NCBI GenBank assembly: GCA_947311845.1
Contig: CAMZMU010000027.1
Coordinates: 26,399,548 to 26,463,547, forward strand
Source: Poa pratensis
Lineage: Eukaryota; Streptophyta; Magnoliopsida; Poales; Poaceae
Length of the DNA: 64,000 nucleotides
Direction of reading: 5' to 3'
Shown: positions 46,750-59,095 of the stretch, piece by piece
Numbering within the stretch: position 1 is the stretch's first letter
Layout: every line of letters starts with the position of its first letter
Notes under the pieces: generated by a model
The model's input: only the letters and a program-made list of their open reading frames with translations
Told to the model about the DNA's origin: nothing
The model's database searches: none
Program-made: the position numbers and the translations under genes

Positions 46750-48699
46750 TTAATCTCCATGTTAGCTTGACCCACATGTGCTTTACAGGACATGTCATTT
46801 TATCATTAAGTTGTACGTTCCCCTGTTACTCCATAGTTCATATGCTGTTCAAAGGAGGAACAAAGTAAAAGAAAAAAGGATTAGTCGTACGTGTACGCAC
46901 TTACAGCCTTCACTTTCATTATCGTTTCCTTCCCCGGGAGACATGGCGCCGTACAAATCATGGCACAGGGTCTCCTCATTGCGCTCCATGTGATGAACGG
47001 TACGTCCGGCATGAACAGGGCACCGATTAAACAGCAATTTTCAATCGTTCTTTCACGCCCTGTTTTGTCCAGATACTTTGCTGGAGTATCATGTTCGTCT
47101 CGTTTAACCCCGTAGCAATGTAACAGGGGTTTTGTCATCGATGCCCAAAGCGATCTTGTAAACCATACGAGGGTAGGTCGACCTATGAGGTTTGCCGGGT
47201 GCGAAACATTTGAGCTTCATCATGCCATGCCACGGGAGTAGGTTTTTGTTCAGTTAAGATGCTTGGCTTCATGTAAATTTAGACATCTTCTTAAAAATTG
47301 AAATCAATGAGGCAAAGCGTTTGCTTTCGTTTTTAGTATTCTTTACACAATATACCCTATTTAAGCATTTCTTTAAAACTTCGCCCACCCACCGGCCTGA
47401 CTTACATGGCATGAGACATGAGGTGTATTTAGCCCGTCGAGTCTGAATCATGAACTAAGCTGGTCAAAGTGCATTCTCGATCCTTATTGTGTGCGCTATG
47501 AAGAATTTGTAGGACACTCAGAGCTATCATGCATAAAAGTGCAATTTTGAAGTGATTCACATGATGATCAAGAACACCCTGAAAATCTCCTTAGCACCCA
47601 AGAAACTCGTCCCGATCTACTCTATTGTTGGGCGAAACTATGCAATTATGCATAGAGGAAAGAAGGGTGAGAAGGTTTTGAACCTTGGGTGTCACTTATA
47701 TGGCGATCACAGGCGGAAAGTCATTTCGGCTAATGAGCTCCACTGATACCACTATTTTATAAATTCAAAAATATTAAAGTTTCAAAAATCTGAAAAAAAA
47801 TCCCACATGTTTTGAATGATGTATACTATAAGCGTGCAAATTCACAGGGCGATTTTTTTGCGTTTTGAGCTAAACAGAAATGACAAAAGTTGGATATTTG
47901 AAACTATACATTGTTCACTATACTCAGATCTGTACATTTATCATTTTTGTGTAGCTCAAAAAATAAAGTATTTTATGTTGAGATTTTGCATGCGTATATG
48001 ATATATATCATTTTGAATATGCATGAATTTTTTCCGGACTTTTTTTAAATTTTACTAAAAATAGTGAGATCGCTGGAACTCGGGAGCACAAAATTTCCAC
48101 TCGAACACCGGACCATGCATACTTGGTTAAACTTCACCTAATTTAACTTTGACTAAACTAATATTCACTATATTTTAAAATCGAGCGGGTAGAATTATAG
48201 CACTACAATATACCGTAGCTCTCGTACTCTTCCTTAACGTCCTCGTGCACAAGGTGACATCGTACTACGTGTCGGACACATTGTGGCAATACGAGTATAA
48301 ATCAACAGTATCGGGTGATTTTGTCCGTAGACGCAACCTGTGCATTGGAGCGACACTCCCCAACCCAACCTGTGCGCTCAACGTGCTGACACTTCACAGT
48401 AGCGATGCGATGGCTCGATCGTCGGTAGCAGAGCAGTACGTGAACAAACGTCGCTCGTTTTGGCCGGTGATGAAAACCCTGAGTGATCGCGACTCTCCCG
48501 GCCGTGGACGATTGACAAGTGCTAGCACACAGTTCAGAAAATGGACGAGCAGTTATGGGCGGTTAGAGCTAGACTGCACAACTGCACAACTCGATTACCG
48601 CGACTGTTGAGCAGAAGAAACTATAGGGACTTAGGGAGGAGAGCGACCCAAAAGCTAGCCGTGGTGATTTCTCGCTGTCGCCCAAAAGATATTGGAGTC
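46750..48699. other. Intergenic, no gene seen
   Basis: The stretch at 47755-48110 is AT-rich and begins and ends with sequence of the GCTAATGAGCTCC and GGAACTCGGGAGCAC type, suggesting a MITE-like repeat. The borders are not certain. The frame at 48245-48610 has no recognised similarity. Confidence 0.35.
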
Positions 48700-48704
48700 G
48701 ACAG

Positions 48705-48946
48705 AGTTGGGAAACTTGGCCCATACGTGTGCGTGCCCACGTTTAGGGTTTAGTGGATCTTATCCTTTCCCCTATATAAGCAAGGCAATCATTGTACGTA
48801 CTTGTTACAGAAACAGAGAAATAAAGAGATAATTGCCTACACCCTGTGTCATCTACTATTCTGTACGTGTGTGTTGTTCTCGACTTCGTCTCCTTCGACT
48901 ACGCTGCACACCCTCGGGACCGGCCAACCGGCAGAGGTTGTGTAAC
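48705..48946 (+). repeat. Copia 5' LTR
   Basis: 242 bp. The first bases are AGTTGGG where the other LTR has TGTCGGG, so the terminal TG has mutated. A TATATAAG box lies at 48773-48780. It ends GGTTGTGTAACA. It lacks a palindromic segment of about 26 bp present in the 3' LTR. Confidence 0.9.
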
Positions 48947-50345
48947 ATGTTATCAGCACGAGACTCTCCGTCGAGCCTACATCAAGCAGGCTCCCTGCAT
49001 CAATCGCGAAGGTATAATCACAATCTGATCGCAAAAATGGATTCGCCTCGCAATTTCCTTTCTGTTTTTGCGTCTATTTTATTTATTTGATGTTACCTAC
49101 GGTGTCGATTTCCCTCCCGAGAGCCGAGCTGACGAATACGTCGCCAACCAATGTCGATGCTCTCGGATTCACGGGGATTTATTGACGGCACTTTAGGGAG
49201 TCGGTACAGACGTGATCCAGATGATCACGGTACCGCCGCGCCGCACCAGCTGTGCGACGCGCCGTCTCGATTCCAGATGAACGGACGATGAAAATAGACA
49301 TCCAAGAAGTTGTTGTCGGCATAAAAGTCGTCGTTGGCTGCCGTAGAGCTACTCGTCGCACGTTGCCAAGGTCGGCCGAGCCGCCAGGCAGCACGCCGAG
49401 CACACTCTATGTTGCGCCGACGTCACCTTTTCGCGCGAAAGTCCAGATGACTCGCCGTGACCATGCCGACCGTGCTCGCCATGATCGCACCGTATTCTAC
49501 CCCGCACGAGGTCGCCCTCGTTGCACGCCGCCAGCGTGCGCCTCGTTCCGGGCAAAACGCATGTCGCGTCCGCCGCCGCCGAGCGCACGGCCCTGCTGGC
49601 CGCCGCCCCGACCGCGCGTGTCGCACGACCCCGCTGGCCCGTGCCAGCCGGCCTCGGCCGCGCATGGACGCATCGCCCCGCCGTCGTCCCAACCGCCCGC
49701 TGTGGCCGCTCGTCACCGTCCTCCATGATGGCGCGACCGGCGGCCGTCGCCACCCGCGCTTGAATCCCTAGCACGATCGGATCGATCGGCTAGGCCAGCT
49801 GCGGGGCTGGCTGGTAGACTTGCCCAGCTACGTGGCTGCCTGGTGGGCTGTTTTCGGCCCATCCTAAAAAAAAGGCAAGGCGGGAAAGTCTGGTGGTGTG
49901 CTTCAGCCTGATTTTCGGCCCAGTTTGGGCCTGTTTATCATTACGGGCCGGACCAAATGCGTTTCTGTGCGAGAATTTTACATTTTAGCACCTGTATTTT
50001 TTCAGTTTTCTGTATAATTTTATTCCTGCTGAATAATTTATCTGTAAGTCCCTGGAATAGTCTGTTTTTGCTGAAATTGTATATCTGGGCATAAATTAGC
50101 TACGGAAAGTAATTTTTAGGGCCATTTTTCACTTTTCAAATGCGCTTAGCATAATATCTCAATGTACATGCTTTTATATCATGTTTTACTACAGTAATTA
50201 ATTGTTTTAATACTTGGTAGAGCATTTTTAGCATGTCCTTTAAATTTTGGAACGCCGTCTTATTGAAATTTTGTATCAACATCGCTTTATGCAATCGATT
50301 ACCTGCTGTAATCTGATTTTTTTTTTTTTTTTGCATAAATCGCAG
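48947..50345 (+). other. Copia leader with possible intron and GC-rich block
   Basis: It starts TGTTATCAGCACGAG, the primer-binding region usual in this copia type. A possible intron runs from GT at 49012 to a 16-T tract and CGCAG at 50345, immediately before the gag ATG. Inside it, 49200-49790 is markedly GC-rich and open in several frames on both strands, unlike the rest of the element. I recognise no protein in it. Confidence 0.45.
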
Positions 50346-51209
50346 ATGGCCGGAATCATGAACCGGGAGTTTGAGGAGTTGGCTCAGAACGGGCTGAACT
50401 ACTTGACCTGGGCCTCGGACGTGGTACTCATCCTTGAGGGCCGAAAGATTAAGGGAGCACTGGATGCGGGGACCCCGACGGCGGAAAACGCCCAAGCACT
50501 GCATTTCCTCCGCTATCATATGTGTACTACGCTGAAACACGAGTACATGGCAGAACGGAGTGCTTCAGCCCTGTGGACCGCCCTCGAGGCACGCTTCGCT
50601 AGACTGAAGTACACCATTAAGCCGCGGGCGGAGGCGGATTGGATGCGTCTGAAGTTTGCGGACTTCAAGACAGTGGGAGACTACAACTCAGCTTTACACC
50701 TGATCTGTACTCAACTTGATCTCTGTGGTACCAAAATCACGGAGAGTCAGAAGATCGAGAAGAGTCTCTCCACGTTCCATCCATCAGCTCTCCAGAGTGC
50801 GCGGAACTATCGCCAGGAGAACTTCACGCAGTATGCTCTGCTTATCGACGCCCTCCAGGTGGCTGAGGCGCAGGATGAGGTTCTCAAAAAGAACTTCAAC
50901 TCGCAGCGTTTCGGAGGGGATCCACGTCAGGAAGTTTATGCCGGCGCCTACAAGGTGCGCCAGCCCAAGTTCAAGAAGCGTGGCAAGAAAGGCAAGAAGG
51001 GACCTAACCCTCCCCACCCGGCCAAGCAACATCAGGCGGGTCAGGGGGAGGCAAGGCCCCAGGATTGCTTCCGTTGCGGCTCCAAGACCCATTTCTCAAG
51101 GCAGTGTCGGGCCCCAAAGCACGTCGTGGACGCGTACAAGGCCAAGAAGGCGCGCGAGACGCACCTTGTCCAGATGGAGGCTCCACCGGCACCCCAGCGG
51201 GGCCCGTGA
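50346..51209 (+). pseudogene. Copia gag
   Basis: ATG 50346 opens MAGIMNREFEELAQNGLNYL, followed by the capsid pattern ALWTALEARFARLKYTIKPR and later a CCHC zinc knuckle, CFRCGSKTHFSRQC (about 51067-51108). The frame stops at 51209 (PQRGP). It is itself open and of nearly normal length for gag, but it is cut off from pol. Confidence 0.8.
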
Positions 51210-51713
51210 TGATCCCCACGCCCACCGCCGCGCCCGTGTTGGCGCAGAGCGAGGCGCCTGTGGAGGCACATGTGGCGGTTCCCACGAACGCCATTATGTC
51301 CATGGAGGTTGAGCACACCGTGCCCCCTCCAGCGCCATAGCTGGACATCGACTCTGCCGCGGCGATGCTCGCTAATGAAGAGAAGATGAGTGAGCTCGAG
51401 ATTAGGCTGAGGTGTATGGATACTTTGTGGAATCCACCTAAATTCCCTTAATTTATTTCATGATTCCCTTATGGCAATAAATTTGATACACTTATTTCGA
51501 TTTGGTTGTAAGCTCTATGAGAGCAACAATATTTGTTTCACCAACATTTATCGGTGATTGGATGAATTTGTTTTCATCCATTTATTCCATCATTTAATAG
51601 AGATTATTGTGTTATGTTCTGAAATATTTGTGCGTTTACGTATTAATGTAGCATCTTCCTCGATTCATTTTTATTAACTAGACGCTATATTTTAGAACAC
51701 GTGTGGCGCCCGA
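51210..51713 (+). other. Region where copia protease should lie; none seen
   Basis: AT-rich sequence without the D-S/T-G motif. Protease and the start of the pre-integrase domain are apparently deleted or replaced. Confidence 0.5.
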
Positions 51714-53343
51714 ATGGAGGAAACGTGCCTTGCCGAAAGGCTTCCTTTATTCGCTACAGGGTTGTACTACACCAAGATTGTAGCACCACCTGTGTACACT
51801 GCCCTTAAAACTGTTTTTCGAAGCTCTGAACTTTTCAGCCTCTGGCATGATCGGTTAGGCCATCCCGGTCTTAGAATGATGAGAAATATAATTAACAACT
51901 CGAATGGTCATAGTGTTAATGTAAAAAATTTCCCAAATCCTGATGATTTCGTGTCCTCCGCATGCGCTACGGGGAAATTAATCATTAGACCATCCCCCCT
52001 AAAGGTGAAGGATGAAATCCCCGCGTTCTTGGAACGTATCCAAGGGGACATATGCGGTCCTATTCAGCCCCTCTCGGGTCCGTTTAGGTACTTCATGGTG
52101 CTCATCGATGCTTCCTCGAAATGGTCCAATGTTAGCCTGCTGTCAACAAGGAAACATGCTTTTGCAAAGTTGATCTCACAGATCATACAAATGAGGAATA
52201 AATTCCCTGATTATCGTATTAAGTCTATTCGAATGGACAACGCCGGTGAATTTACTTCAAAGGCGTTCGATGATTATTGCATGGCAACGGGAATCAAACT
52301 TGAGCACTCTGTACCACACACAAAATGGACTTGCGGAGGCATTGGTTAAAAGAATTAAATTCATTGCCAGACCGCTCCTTCAGGGTTGTAATTTACCAAC
52401 TACATGTTGGGGTCACGCAGTGTTACACGTGGCCAATCTCATCAACTTTCGACCATCGGCCTACAACATCCACTCTCCTATGCAGCTTGCGCAAGGGTCG
52501 GCACCGAAAATTTCCCACCTTCGTAGGTTCGGTTGCCAAGTATATGTACCAATACCACCCCCTCAGCGATCAGCGATGGGACCGCTCCGTAAGTCGGGGA
52601 TATACGTTGGTTATGAGACTGTGTCCATAATCAGGTTTCTGGACCCCGCGACAGGTGACTGTCATACGGCCCATTTCACAGATTGCATTTTTGACGAGGA
52701 TCTTTTCCCGACTTTAGGGGGAGATAATCAATCTCTTGATGATGAAAGTCGAGAAATCACGTGGCAAGCCACGGGGATCCACGCTCATGACCCGCGCACC
52801 GCTGAGTCTAATAGAGAAGTCCAAAAGATAATAGATTTGCATTCCTTAGCGAATCAACTGCCTGATCATTTTAGTGATCTAAAGACTGTGACAAAGTCGC
52901 ATGTGCCTGCGCGCAATGCACCAGAAAGGGTTGAAATACCAAAGAAAGATAAGGGTATACCCGCTCCCACCCTTAGGCCTAAAAGGACGCGGAATCCGGT
53001 TCCTCAAATCCCAGGTACTCGGGGACGCCCGAAGAAAAAGGACAAGAGGGATTTATCACAGCCTTCCCCTCAAGAGGGGAGCCAGTCGAGACCTGGCACA
53101 AGCACGGAAGTTTCAGTGCACGAAATTCCGGACTTGAATTTTCCTATATCGGAAATACCCAGCGAAGATGTGTGCGCACGCATTGGAGCGGGAAAGCTAA
53201 AGGACCTTGCTCCCGGATTGGGAAATCCGGTGGAGGAAGGAAATGTGCCTGATACACCCCATGACGAAATGTCCATTAACTATGTTGATTCTGGTGAGTC
53301 AATTAATCGAGCCATGGCAAATGTCGACATATTTTGCCATTAA
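51714..53343 (+). pseudogene. Copia integrase
   Basis: Pre-integrase zinc motif LWHDRLGHPGLRMMRNIINN, then the core GDICGPIQPLSGPFRYFMVL (first Asp) and SIRMDNAGEFTSKAFDDYC (second Asp). After a frameshift near 52330 come QNGLAEALVKRIKFIARPLL (Glu) and WGHAVLHVANLINFRPS. The C-terminal part runs to 53343. Confidence 0.85.
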
Positions 53344-54295
53344 AATTGCCTCAATCATAGATCCTGACCCCGAGCCTAACACCTTGCTGATTGTAAGAAG
53401 AGGTCGGATTGGAAAGATTGGCAGAAGGCGATAACTGCCGAGTTAGTATCTCTTAACAAAAGAGAGGTGTTTGGACCTATTTGTCTAACTCCTCCCCACA
53501 TACACCCTGTTGGCCACAAGTGGGTTTTTGTTCGAAAGAGAAACGAAAATAACGAGGTAGTACGGTACAAAGCAAGGCTCGTTGCTCAAGATTTCCCTCA
53601 GAGACCAGGTGTCGACTTTGAGGAAACTTACTCACCTGTCATGGATGGAATTACCTTTAGATACTTGATCTCAATGGCAGTAAACTTGGACTTGAAGATG
53701 AAACTTATGGATGTTGTCACCGCTTACCTTTATGGTAACCTGGATTCGAACATATACATGAAGGTACCCGAAGGTATACCTGTTCCGAACCAAGGTAAAG
53801 CAAATAGAAGTTTATACAGTGTTCAGCTTAAGAAGTCACTGTATGGACTCAAACAGTCGGGTAGGATGTGGTATAATCGTTTAAGCGATTTTCTTCATCA
53901 GAAGGGCTACACGAGCAATGAAGCTTGCCCATGTGTTTTTATACGGAGATCACAAGATGGTTTCTGTATTATCTCGGTGTATGTGGATGATTTGAACCTA
54001 ATCGGTACACCTGAGGATATTGAGGAAGCGAGTTCCTACCTGATGTCGGAATTCGAGATGAAGGACTTAGGCAAAACCAAGTTCTGCCTAGGTCTACAAC
54101 TTGAGCATTCCCCTGCTCGGATCTTAATGCACCAGTCTGCCTACACCCAGAAGGTGTTAGAAAGATTTGGATTTGATAAGGCATATCCTTCTAAGACCCC
54201 CATGATTGGGAGATCTTTACAGCGGGACAAGGACCCGTTCAGGCCTAAGAAAGAGGGGAGGAAGTTCTGGGACCAGAATTCCCCTACCTGAGTGC
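53344..54295 (+). pseudogene. Copia reverse transcriptase
   Basis: It reads HKWVFVRKRNENNEVVRYKA, RLVAQDFPQRPGVDFEETYS, MDVVTAYLYGNLDSNIYMKV, KKSLYGLKQSGRMWYNRLSD and catalytic YVDD (SVYVDDLNLIGTPED). The 5' part (about 53340-53460) is split among frames. The frame ends at TGA 54289-54291 after a shift. Confidence 0.88.
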
Positions 54296-55010
54296 AGTTG
54301 GCGCACTCATGTACCTCGCGAATTGTACACGGCCGGACATCGCGTTCGCCGTCAATTTGCTTGCTAGGTACAGTTCTGAGCCTACCAATAGACATTGGAA
54401 AGGCATCAAGGACGTCTTCCGATACCTCTAAGGGACCAAAGATCTTGGCTTGTTTTTTCGGAGGAATCAAGATCTTACGCTTGTAGGATATGCTGATGTT
54501 GGGTACTTGTCAGACCCGCATACTGCAAAGTCTCAGACTGGGTATGTTTTCCTTTGTGGTGGAACAGCAATTTCCTGAAAATCGTCTAAGCAAACTTTAG
54601 TAACAACTTCGACGAACCACTCAGAAATCATAGCATTGTATGAAGCATCACAAGAGTGTGCATGGCTTCGCCGGATGATCGGCCACATCCAGCTGACATG
54701 TGGGCTGAACACCGTTCAAACCCCAACTATTATCTATGAAGACAATGCTGCTTGTGTTGCACAAGTCCAGACGGGTTATGTGAAGAGTAATCTCACAAAG
54801 CATATCGACCCCAAATTCTTCTATGCACATCAATTGCAAAAGTTGAACGAAGTAAGAATCTTGCATACTAAGTCGTGTGAAAATCTTGCTGATTTGTTCA
54901 CTAAATCATTACCAGCATCTTCTTTCGAGAGATGTGTTCGTGGAATAGGTATGATGAGACTTAGGGAGATGCAAGGTTCAGGGGGAGAATCTTCACAAAC
55001 TCATCGCTGA
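54280..55010 (+). pseudogene. Copia RNase H
   Basis: It reads GALMYLANCTRPDIAFAVNL, a stop where YLRGT is usual (54429-54431), VGYADVGYLSDPHTAKSQTG and a TGA where ISW is usual. SEIIALYEASQECAWLRRMI and KHIDPKFFYAHQL...LADLFTKSLP follow. Two substitution stops confirm loss of function. Confidence 0.85.
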
Positions 55011-55226
55011 AATCTCGATCCCGATGATTGAGTACTTGACTGAAAAGTTAAGTGAGTTATACACTTTTTCCCTTTAGTGAGTTTTTATGAAGTTTCTCAC
55101 ATAAGGTTTTTAATGGGACAATTCGTGCAACATAGCAAAAGTATACCATGTGCTTTTCTCCATATTTTTCCCATTGGGTTTTTCGGAGTTTTGAGGCATG
55201 GCTATACGGATAAAACCCAAGGGGAG

Positions 55227-55499
55227 TGTCGGGAAACTTGGCCCATACGTGTGCGTGCGGGAGCCCATTACGGTGGGCTCTCCCCCACGTTTAAGGTTTA
55301 GTGGGTCTTATCCTTTCCCCTATATAAGCAAGGCAATCATTGTATGTACTGGTTACAGAAACAGAGAAATAAAGAGATCATTGCCTACACCCTGTGTCAT
55401 CTACTATTTATTCTGTACGTATGTGTTGTTCTCGACTTCGTCTCCTTCAACTACGCTGCACACCCTCGAGACCGGCCAGCCGGCAGAGGTTGTGTAACA
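55227..55499 (+). repeat. Copia 3' LTR
   Basis: 273 bp, TGTCGGGAAACTTGG...GTGTAACA. It includes GGGAGCCCATTACGGTGGGC, part of a hairpin-forming segment absent from the 5' LTR, and a 4-bp TTTA extension near 55410. Confidence 0.92.
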
Positions 55500-55504
55500 G
55501 ACAG

Positions 55505-56314
55505 AGCCCATTCCGTTTGATTTACTGGGCAGCTTGATGTTTCTCTGATGAGACTGCACACCAGCACAAACGAATCAAGTTGGAAATCAATCAAACTATT
55601 CTCTCAGCTAATTAAAGCACTAGCTGAAGTGAAGGCGTGTGAACCCGTGGCATTAAAGGGAGCCAAGAGGACAAAGATTTGGTTTTGCTGGTGAGGATAC
55701 GATTGGGAACTCGGGTCCACGGACCCCTAGTTTCTTATCCTACAACCTGAACCTCCTACGTTGCAGAAAACAGAGCAGGCAAATGAGGAAGAGATCGGAT
55801 CAGAACAGATCAAGCCAAGATCGCCTTTCTTCTTCTTATCAAGCATGAAAACAATGGCATGTGACGCGGCATGCTGTTTCTTTCTGTCCTACAGTATATA
55901 GCACGCTGTTTTGCATGCTGTACGCATGAATGAACAGATCAGCATTAGCACTGATAGTGCTTAGGGCAGCAAAGAGATCCGCAGGCATGCACGGGCTTGC
56001 CCTTTGCAGATCGCAAGCGTGACATGTCTGGCCTTGCAATGCATGTACGACGAGCTATCTGGTTTTAGATGCTGGGACTACTTGTGGCACAGCTTGTCGC
56101 CTCAGCCACAACTAATTGACGTTAATGTATTTTTTCCATTATGTTCTTTTTCATAGCCTTTTCATGTCACGGTGTGGTCTACTTAACATGTATGGACGTG
56201 TCGGTATTTCCTTTGAAACTTAAGGGCGTGTCAATTGCGTCGACGAGGGAAAATAAAAAACTAATTGAATGACACACAATAACAAGCATTTCCTTTGTAA
56301 GTTAATGGTAGAAG
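55505..56314. other. Intergenic, no gene seen
   Basis: No frame with family resemblance and no RNA gene recognised. Confidence 0.4.
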
Positions 56315-56548
56315 AACCCTAGTTTTGACACTGGTATTTCTCATTTAGGCGGAATATTTTTCAGTGGGAGCCGACGTTCCTGTCGACAGCGAGGCGGTTG
56401 TGATGACTTCGTCAATCTCAAGACTCGACCCGATGGCTCAGTATTTCGGAGGTGCTTATAAGGGTAGGGTGTGTGTGCGTTAATAGGGGTGAGTGTCTGC
56501 ACGCGTTTGTGAGCGTATGTGTTTGTACCGTGTTTCGCAAAAAAAATA
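56315..56548 (+). mobile_element. SINE copy 1, 5' part diverged
   Basis: It shares with 57568-57838 the body CAGTGGGAGSYGACGTTCCY, GTCGACAGCGA, GTCAATCTCAAGACT and GTTAATAGGGGTGAGTGT, ending TGTTTCGCAAAAAAAAT. The Pol III B box is not preserved. Confidence 0.65.
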
Positions 56549-57567
56549 TCATGGTAATATCAATCGAGGAAGTACATGTGTACTGGTGTATTTTTGCTTG
56601 CATTTTTTTTGCTCAACACAGAAATTTATAAAATAGAAAATCAAGTTAAACGATCTCTGCATACACAAATTAGTAATGATACGGTTCCAAAATACATTCA
56701 CGAGTATTAAGCTAGCATTAAATTAAAATAGCTTTACAGTCAATATGGAAAAAGATCCTAAACAAACCGTTGTAAATTGAGATTCACATTCCATCGTAAC
56801 GTAGCCTTGTGTGAGTTCTATACGTTGCGAATTGCTCCTTTTCACCCTCTACATCCGCCGTCGACTGAACAGAAAAGATATTATTCCAACTGTTGTAAAC
56901 TAATCTGAAAAAGCAGTTTAGTTGCTGCCGGCAGTTAACGGTCGATCGCGACATGATTGACGAAACCAAAGTATCTACTAATCGCGCGAGATCGATGTAG
57001 ATGTTGATCTCTCGAAAGAGATATAATAAACAAGTAACAATACAGTTAACATGATACCAATACCTGGTCGGCGTAAACATATACAAATGGGAAATTAATC
57101 CTAGCCTTAAGACCACTGGTTTGAATTTCTAACCGAGATACGTCGGCAGCTGAGAGCTGACGGGTGATAGATTTTTTTTCTCGCAAGTGTATTTTTCTTC
57201 AGGGTGAAGCTACCGGCTCCAGGCCACACACCGTGTGCGACGGAACAAGCGACAATGCGTGACGGGGAGAGCCCGGGCAGCGAGGCTTCCGACAAGTCCG
57301 CGTGGCACCTCCGACCCGTCCACGTGGCTCCCGGCCCACGGAACACGAGCAGGTGGATGGGTGGATCGACGTGGCAGGCTACAGCCATCTCTTGTCCTGC
57401 TGGTTACGTGGATCTCGGCAGGTGCAGCCAAGCCAAGGAGCAAGTTCGTACGTGCGCTGTGCGCACCGGCCAAGACGCGGAACCCGGCCGGTCGGTGGAG
57501 GGCACGTGACATCTGATCTTGGACAAATTAGCCAATAGGTTGATTTTGGAACCACGATTTCGGAGAA
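56549..57567. other. Intergenic, no gene seen
   Basis: The GC-rich patch at 57190-57520 has short frames on both strands without recognised similarity. Confidence 0.4.
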
Positions 57568-57838
57568 CTTAAGAGGGTGGTTATATCCCAGCTCACCAGA
57601 GTTTAAATCTCAGATTTGACGCTGATATTTTTCATGTAAGACGGAATACTCTTCAGTGGGAGGTGACGTTCCCGTCGACAGCGATGCGCCTGTGGTAACT
57701 TTATCAATCTCAAGACTTGACTCGTCGGCTCAGTCTCGGTGGTGCTCATAGGGGTAGGGTGTGCGTGCGTGCGTTAATAGGGGTGAGTGTGTGCGTGTGT
57801 ATGTAAGCGTCTGCGTTGTACTGTGTTTCGCAAAAAAA
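57568..57838 (+). mobile_element. SINE copy 2, near full length
   Basis: It has a B-box-like GAGTTTAAATC near 57600, a body shared with copy 1, and a 3' end TGTACTGTGTTTCGCAAAAA. This is a common grass SINE type with a short A tail. A target-site duplication was not clearly found. Confidence 0.7.
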
Positions 57839-59095
57839 AACCACAAGTTCGTGCGAAACTGCTTAGTTACGAGCGCGTGAGCGCTTGCTCGCTCCGTAAC
57901 TCTCATCCTCTTGCCCCCATTTTTTTCTCCATTAGGCAGCCGCGGCGGAGAAGACGTCGTCGAGACTATATCGAGCGGAGCCGAGAAATGGACTTATTGG
58001 TTGGGTGTGTGAGGGGGTTAAGAGAGATGGTCGGCGATGAGATCTGGTGTTGAGGTATGTAGAAGGGGCTGATGAAGGAGGTGATTTCAGCAGGACGTTG
58101 GCAGATGGTGAGAGGTGGTCTTCTTCCTCTCGACGCCGTTGTTGTTTAGCTGTCGGAACCGAGCGCTCGCGCGCATAAACTAGCCCCTCCCGATTTTTCG
58201 TGTGGGTTTTATTTCACGGGGTAAAAGCTTCGTGTGGTTAATTTTTTCCTTAGAAATACGCAGTTAATTTCTTGTACTCAACTGTTTTGTGCATCTGTCG
58301 TTGTGTCAAGTAGACAGGTAAGATGTGCCGGAGTCAGCAGTCAATACGTCCGTCCGCGCCGCACTTTCCCCTCCCTCCTCACTCTACAGTGCAGAGAGGC
58401 GATATTTCTGGAATCGCCTGCCGCCGCGCTCTCGCCGTCGAAGATCCGCCGGGATCTCTCTCCCCCCGTCCGCTCCGGCGGCGGGTGGGTGGGGGATCCC
58501 TGGATCTCCTCGTGTATATAGAGTAGGGGTGTGTGGGTTGCTGCCGGCGGCGCTGTGGAGGCGGTGGTGCGGTCGGTGGTGTTTTGGCGGCGGCGTCCTT
58601 CCTCTCCGGTGGTGGAGCTCCGATGGGGTTCCCTCGCGCGGTCGCCGTGCTTGTCGTGCTCGCGGATCCACGGATCTGCCGTGCGCGGCCTTCTTCTCCA
58701 GCTGCTGCGGTGCGGCGGCGCTGGAGCTGTGGTGCTTGTCCAGGGCGGCTCGGGTTCTCCAGCCTCCTCCAGCGACGGATCCGGTGGCGGCTGAGGCGAT
58801 GCAGGGAAGCGGTGCCAGGGGGGCGTCGCCCTGCGTGTTCATCGACAACAAGCTCGTCGCGGCGCGGCGGGCAGGCTTGGAGGCGTCTCTCAAGGGTCTG
58901 AATGTTGCCCAGGCAGTGGCAAGGTGGTTGCCGGCCTTCGTCTTCGTCGCCGGCGGAGCTGAGGCTCGCGTTGCTGGCTCTGGATCATCCTCCTCGTATG
59001 TGTGTTCTTCGTTTTCTTCAATCTATGTACTCTGTATGTGGTTGTTCTTGGTGAATATATGAGGCTGTTGGATGTGTGAAAAAAAAAAAAAACCT
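57839..59095 (+). other. GC-rich segment ending in poly(A), possibly a retroposed sequence
   Basis: From about 58320 the sequence is GC-rich with frames such as 58325-59062 that match no family I know. It ends ATGTACTCTGTATGTGGTTG...GGATGTGTG followed by 13 A (about 59080-59092), like a LINE-processed 3' end. No flanking duplication was found, so it may be a LINE 5'/3' UTR composite or a retrocopy. Confidence 0.3.

Larger units (their letters stand above)
48705..55499 (+). mobile_element. Ty1/copia retrotransposon, degenerate
   Basis: LTRs at 48705-48946 and 55227-55499 are flanked by GACAG duplications (48700-48704 and 55500-55504). The domain order integrase, reverse transcriptase, RNase H identifies copia. 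The polypurine tract AAACCCAAGGGGAG abuts the 3' LTR. LTRs differ by about 11 substitutions in about 240 bp plus two indels, so this is the oldest of the three elements. Coding regions carry stops and frameshifts and no protease was found. Confidence 0.9.

Noticed and set aside
49252..49774. Overlapping Arg/Ala-rich ORFs in the copia leader
   Set aside because: Open in several frames on both strands because of composition; no recognisable domain.
58325..59062. 245-codon ORF
   Set aside because: Composition-driven, Arg/Ser-rich, and overlapped by equally long frames on the other strand. Kept only as an uncharacterised segment.
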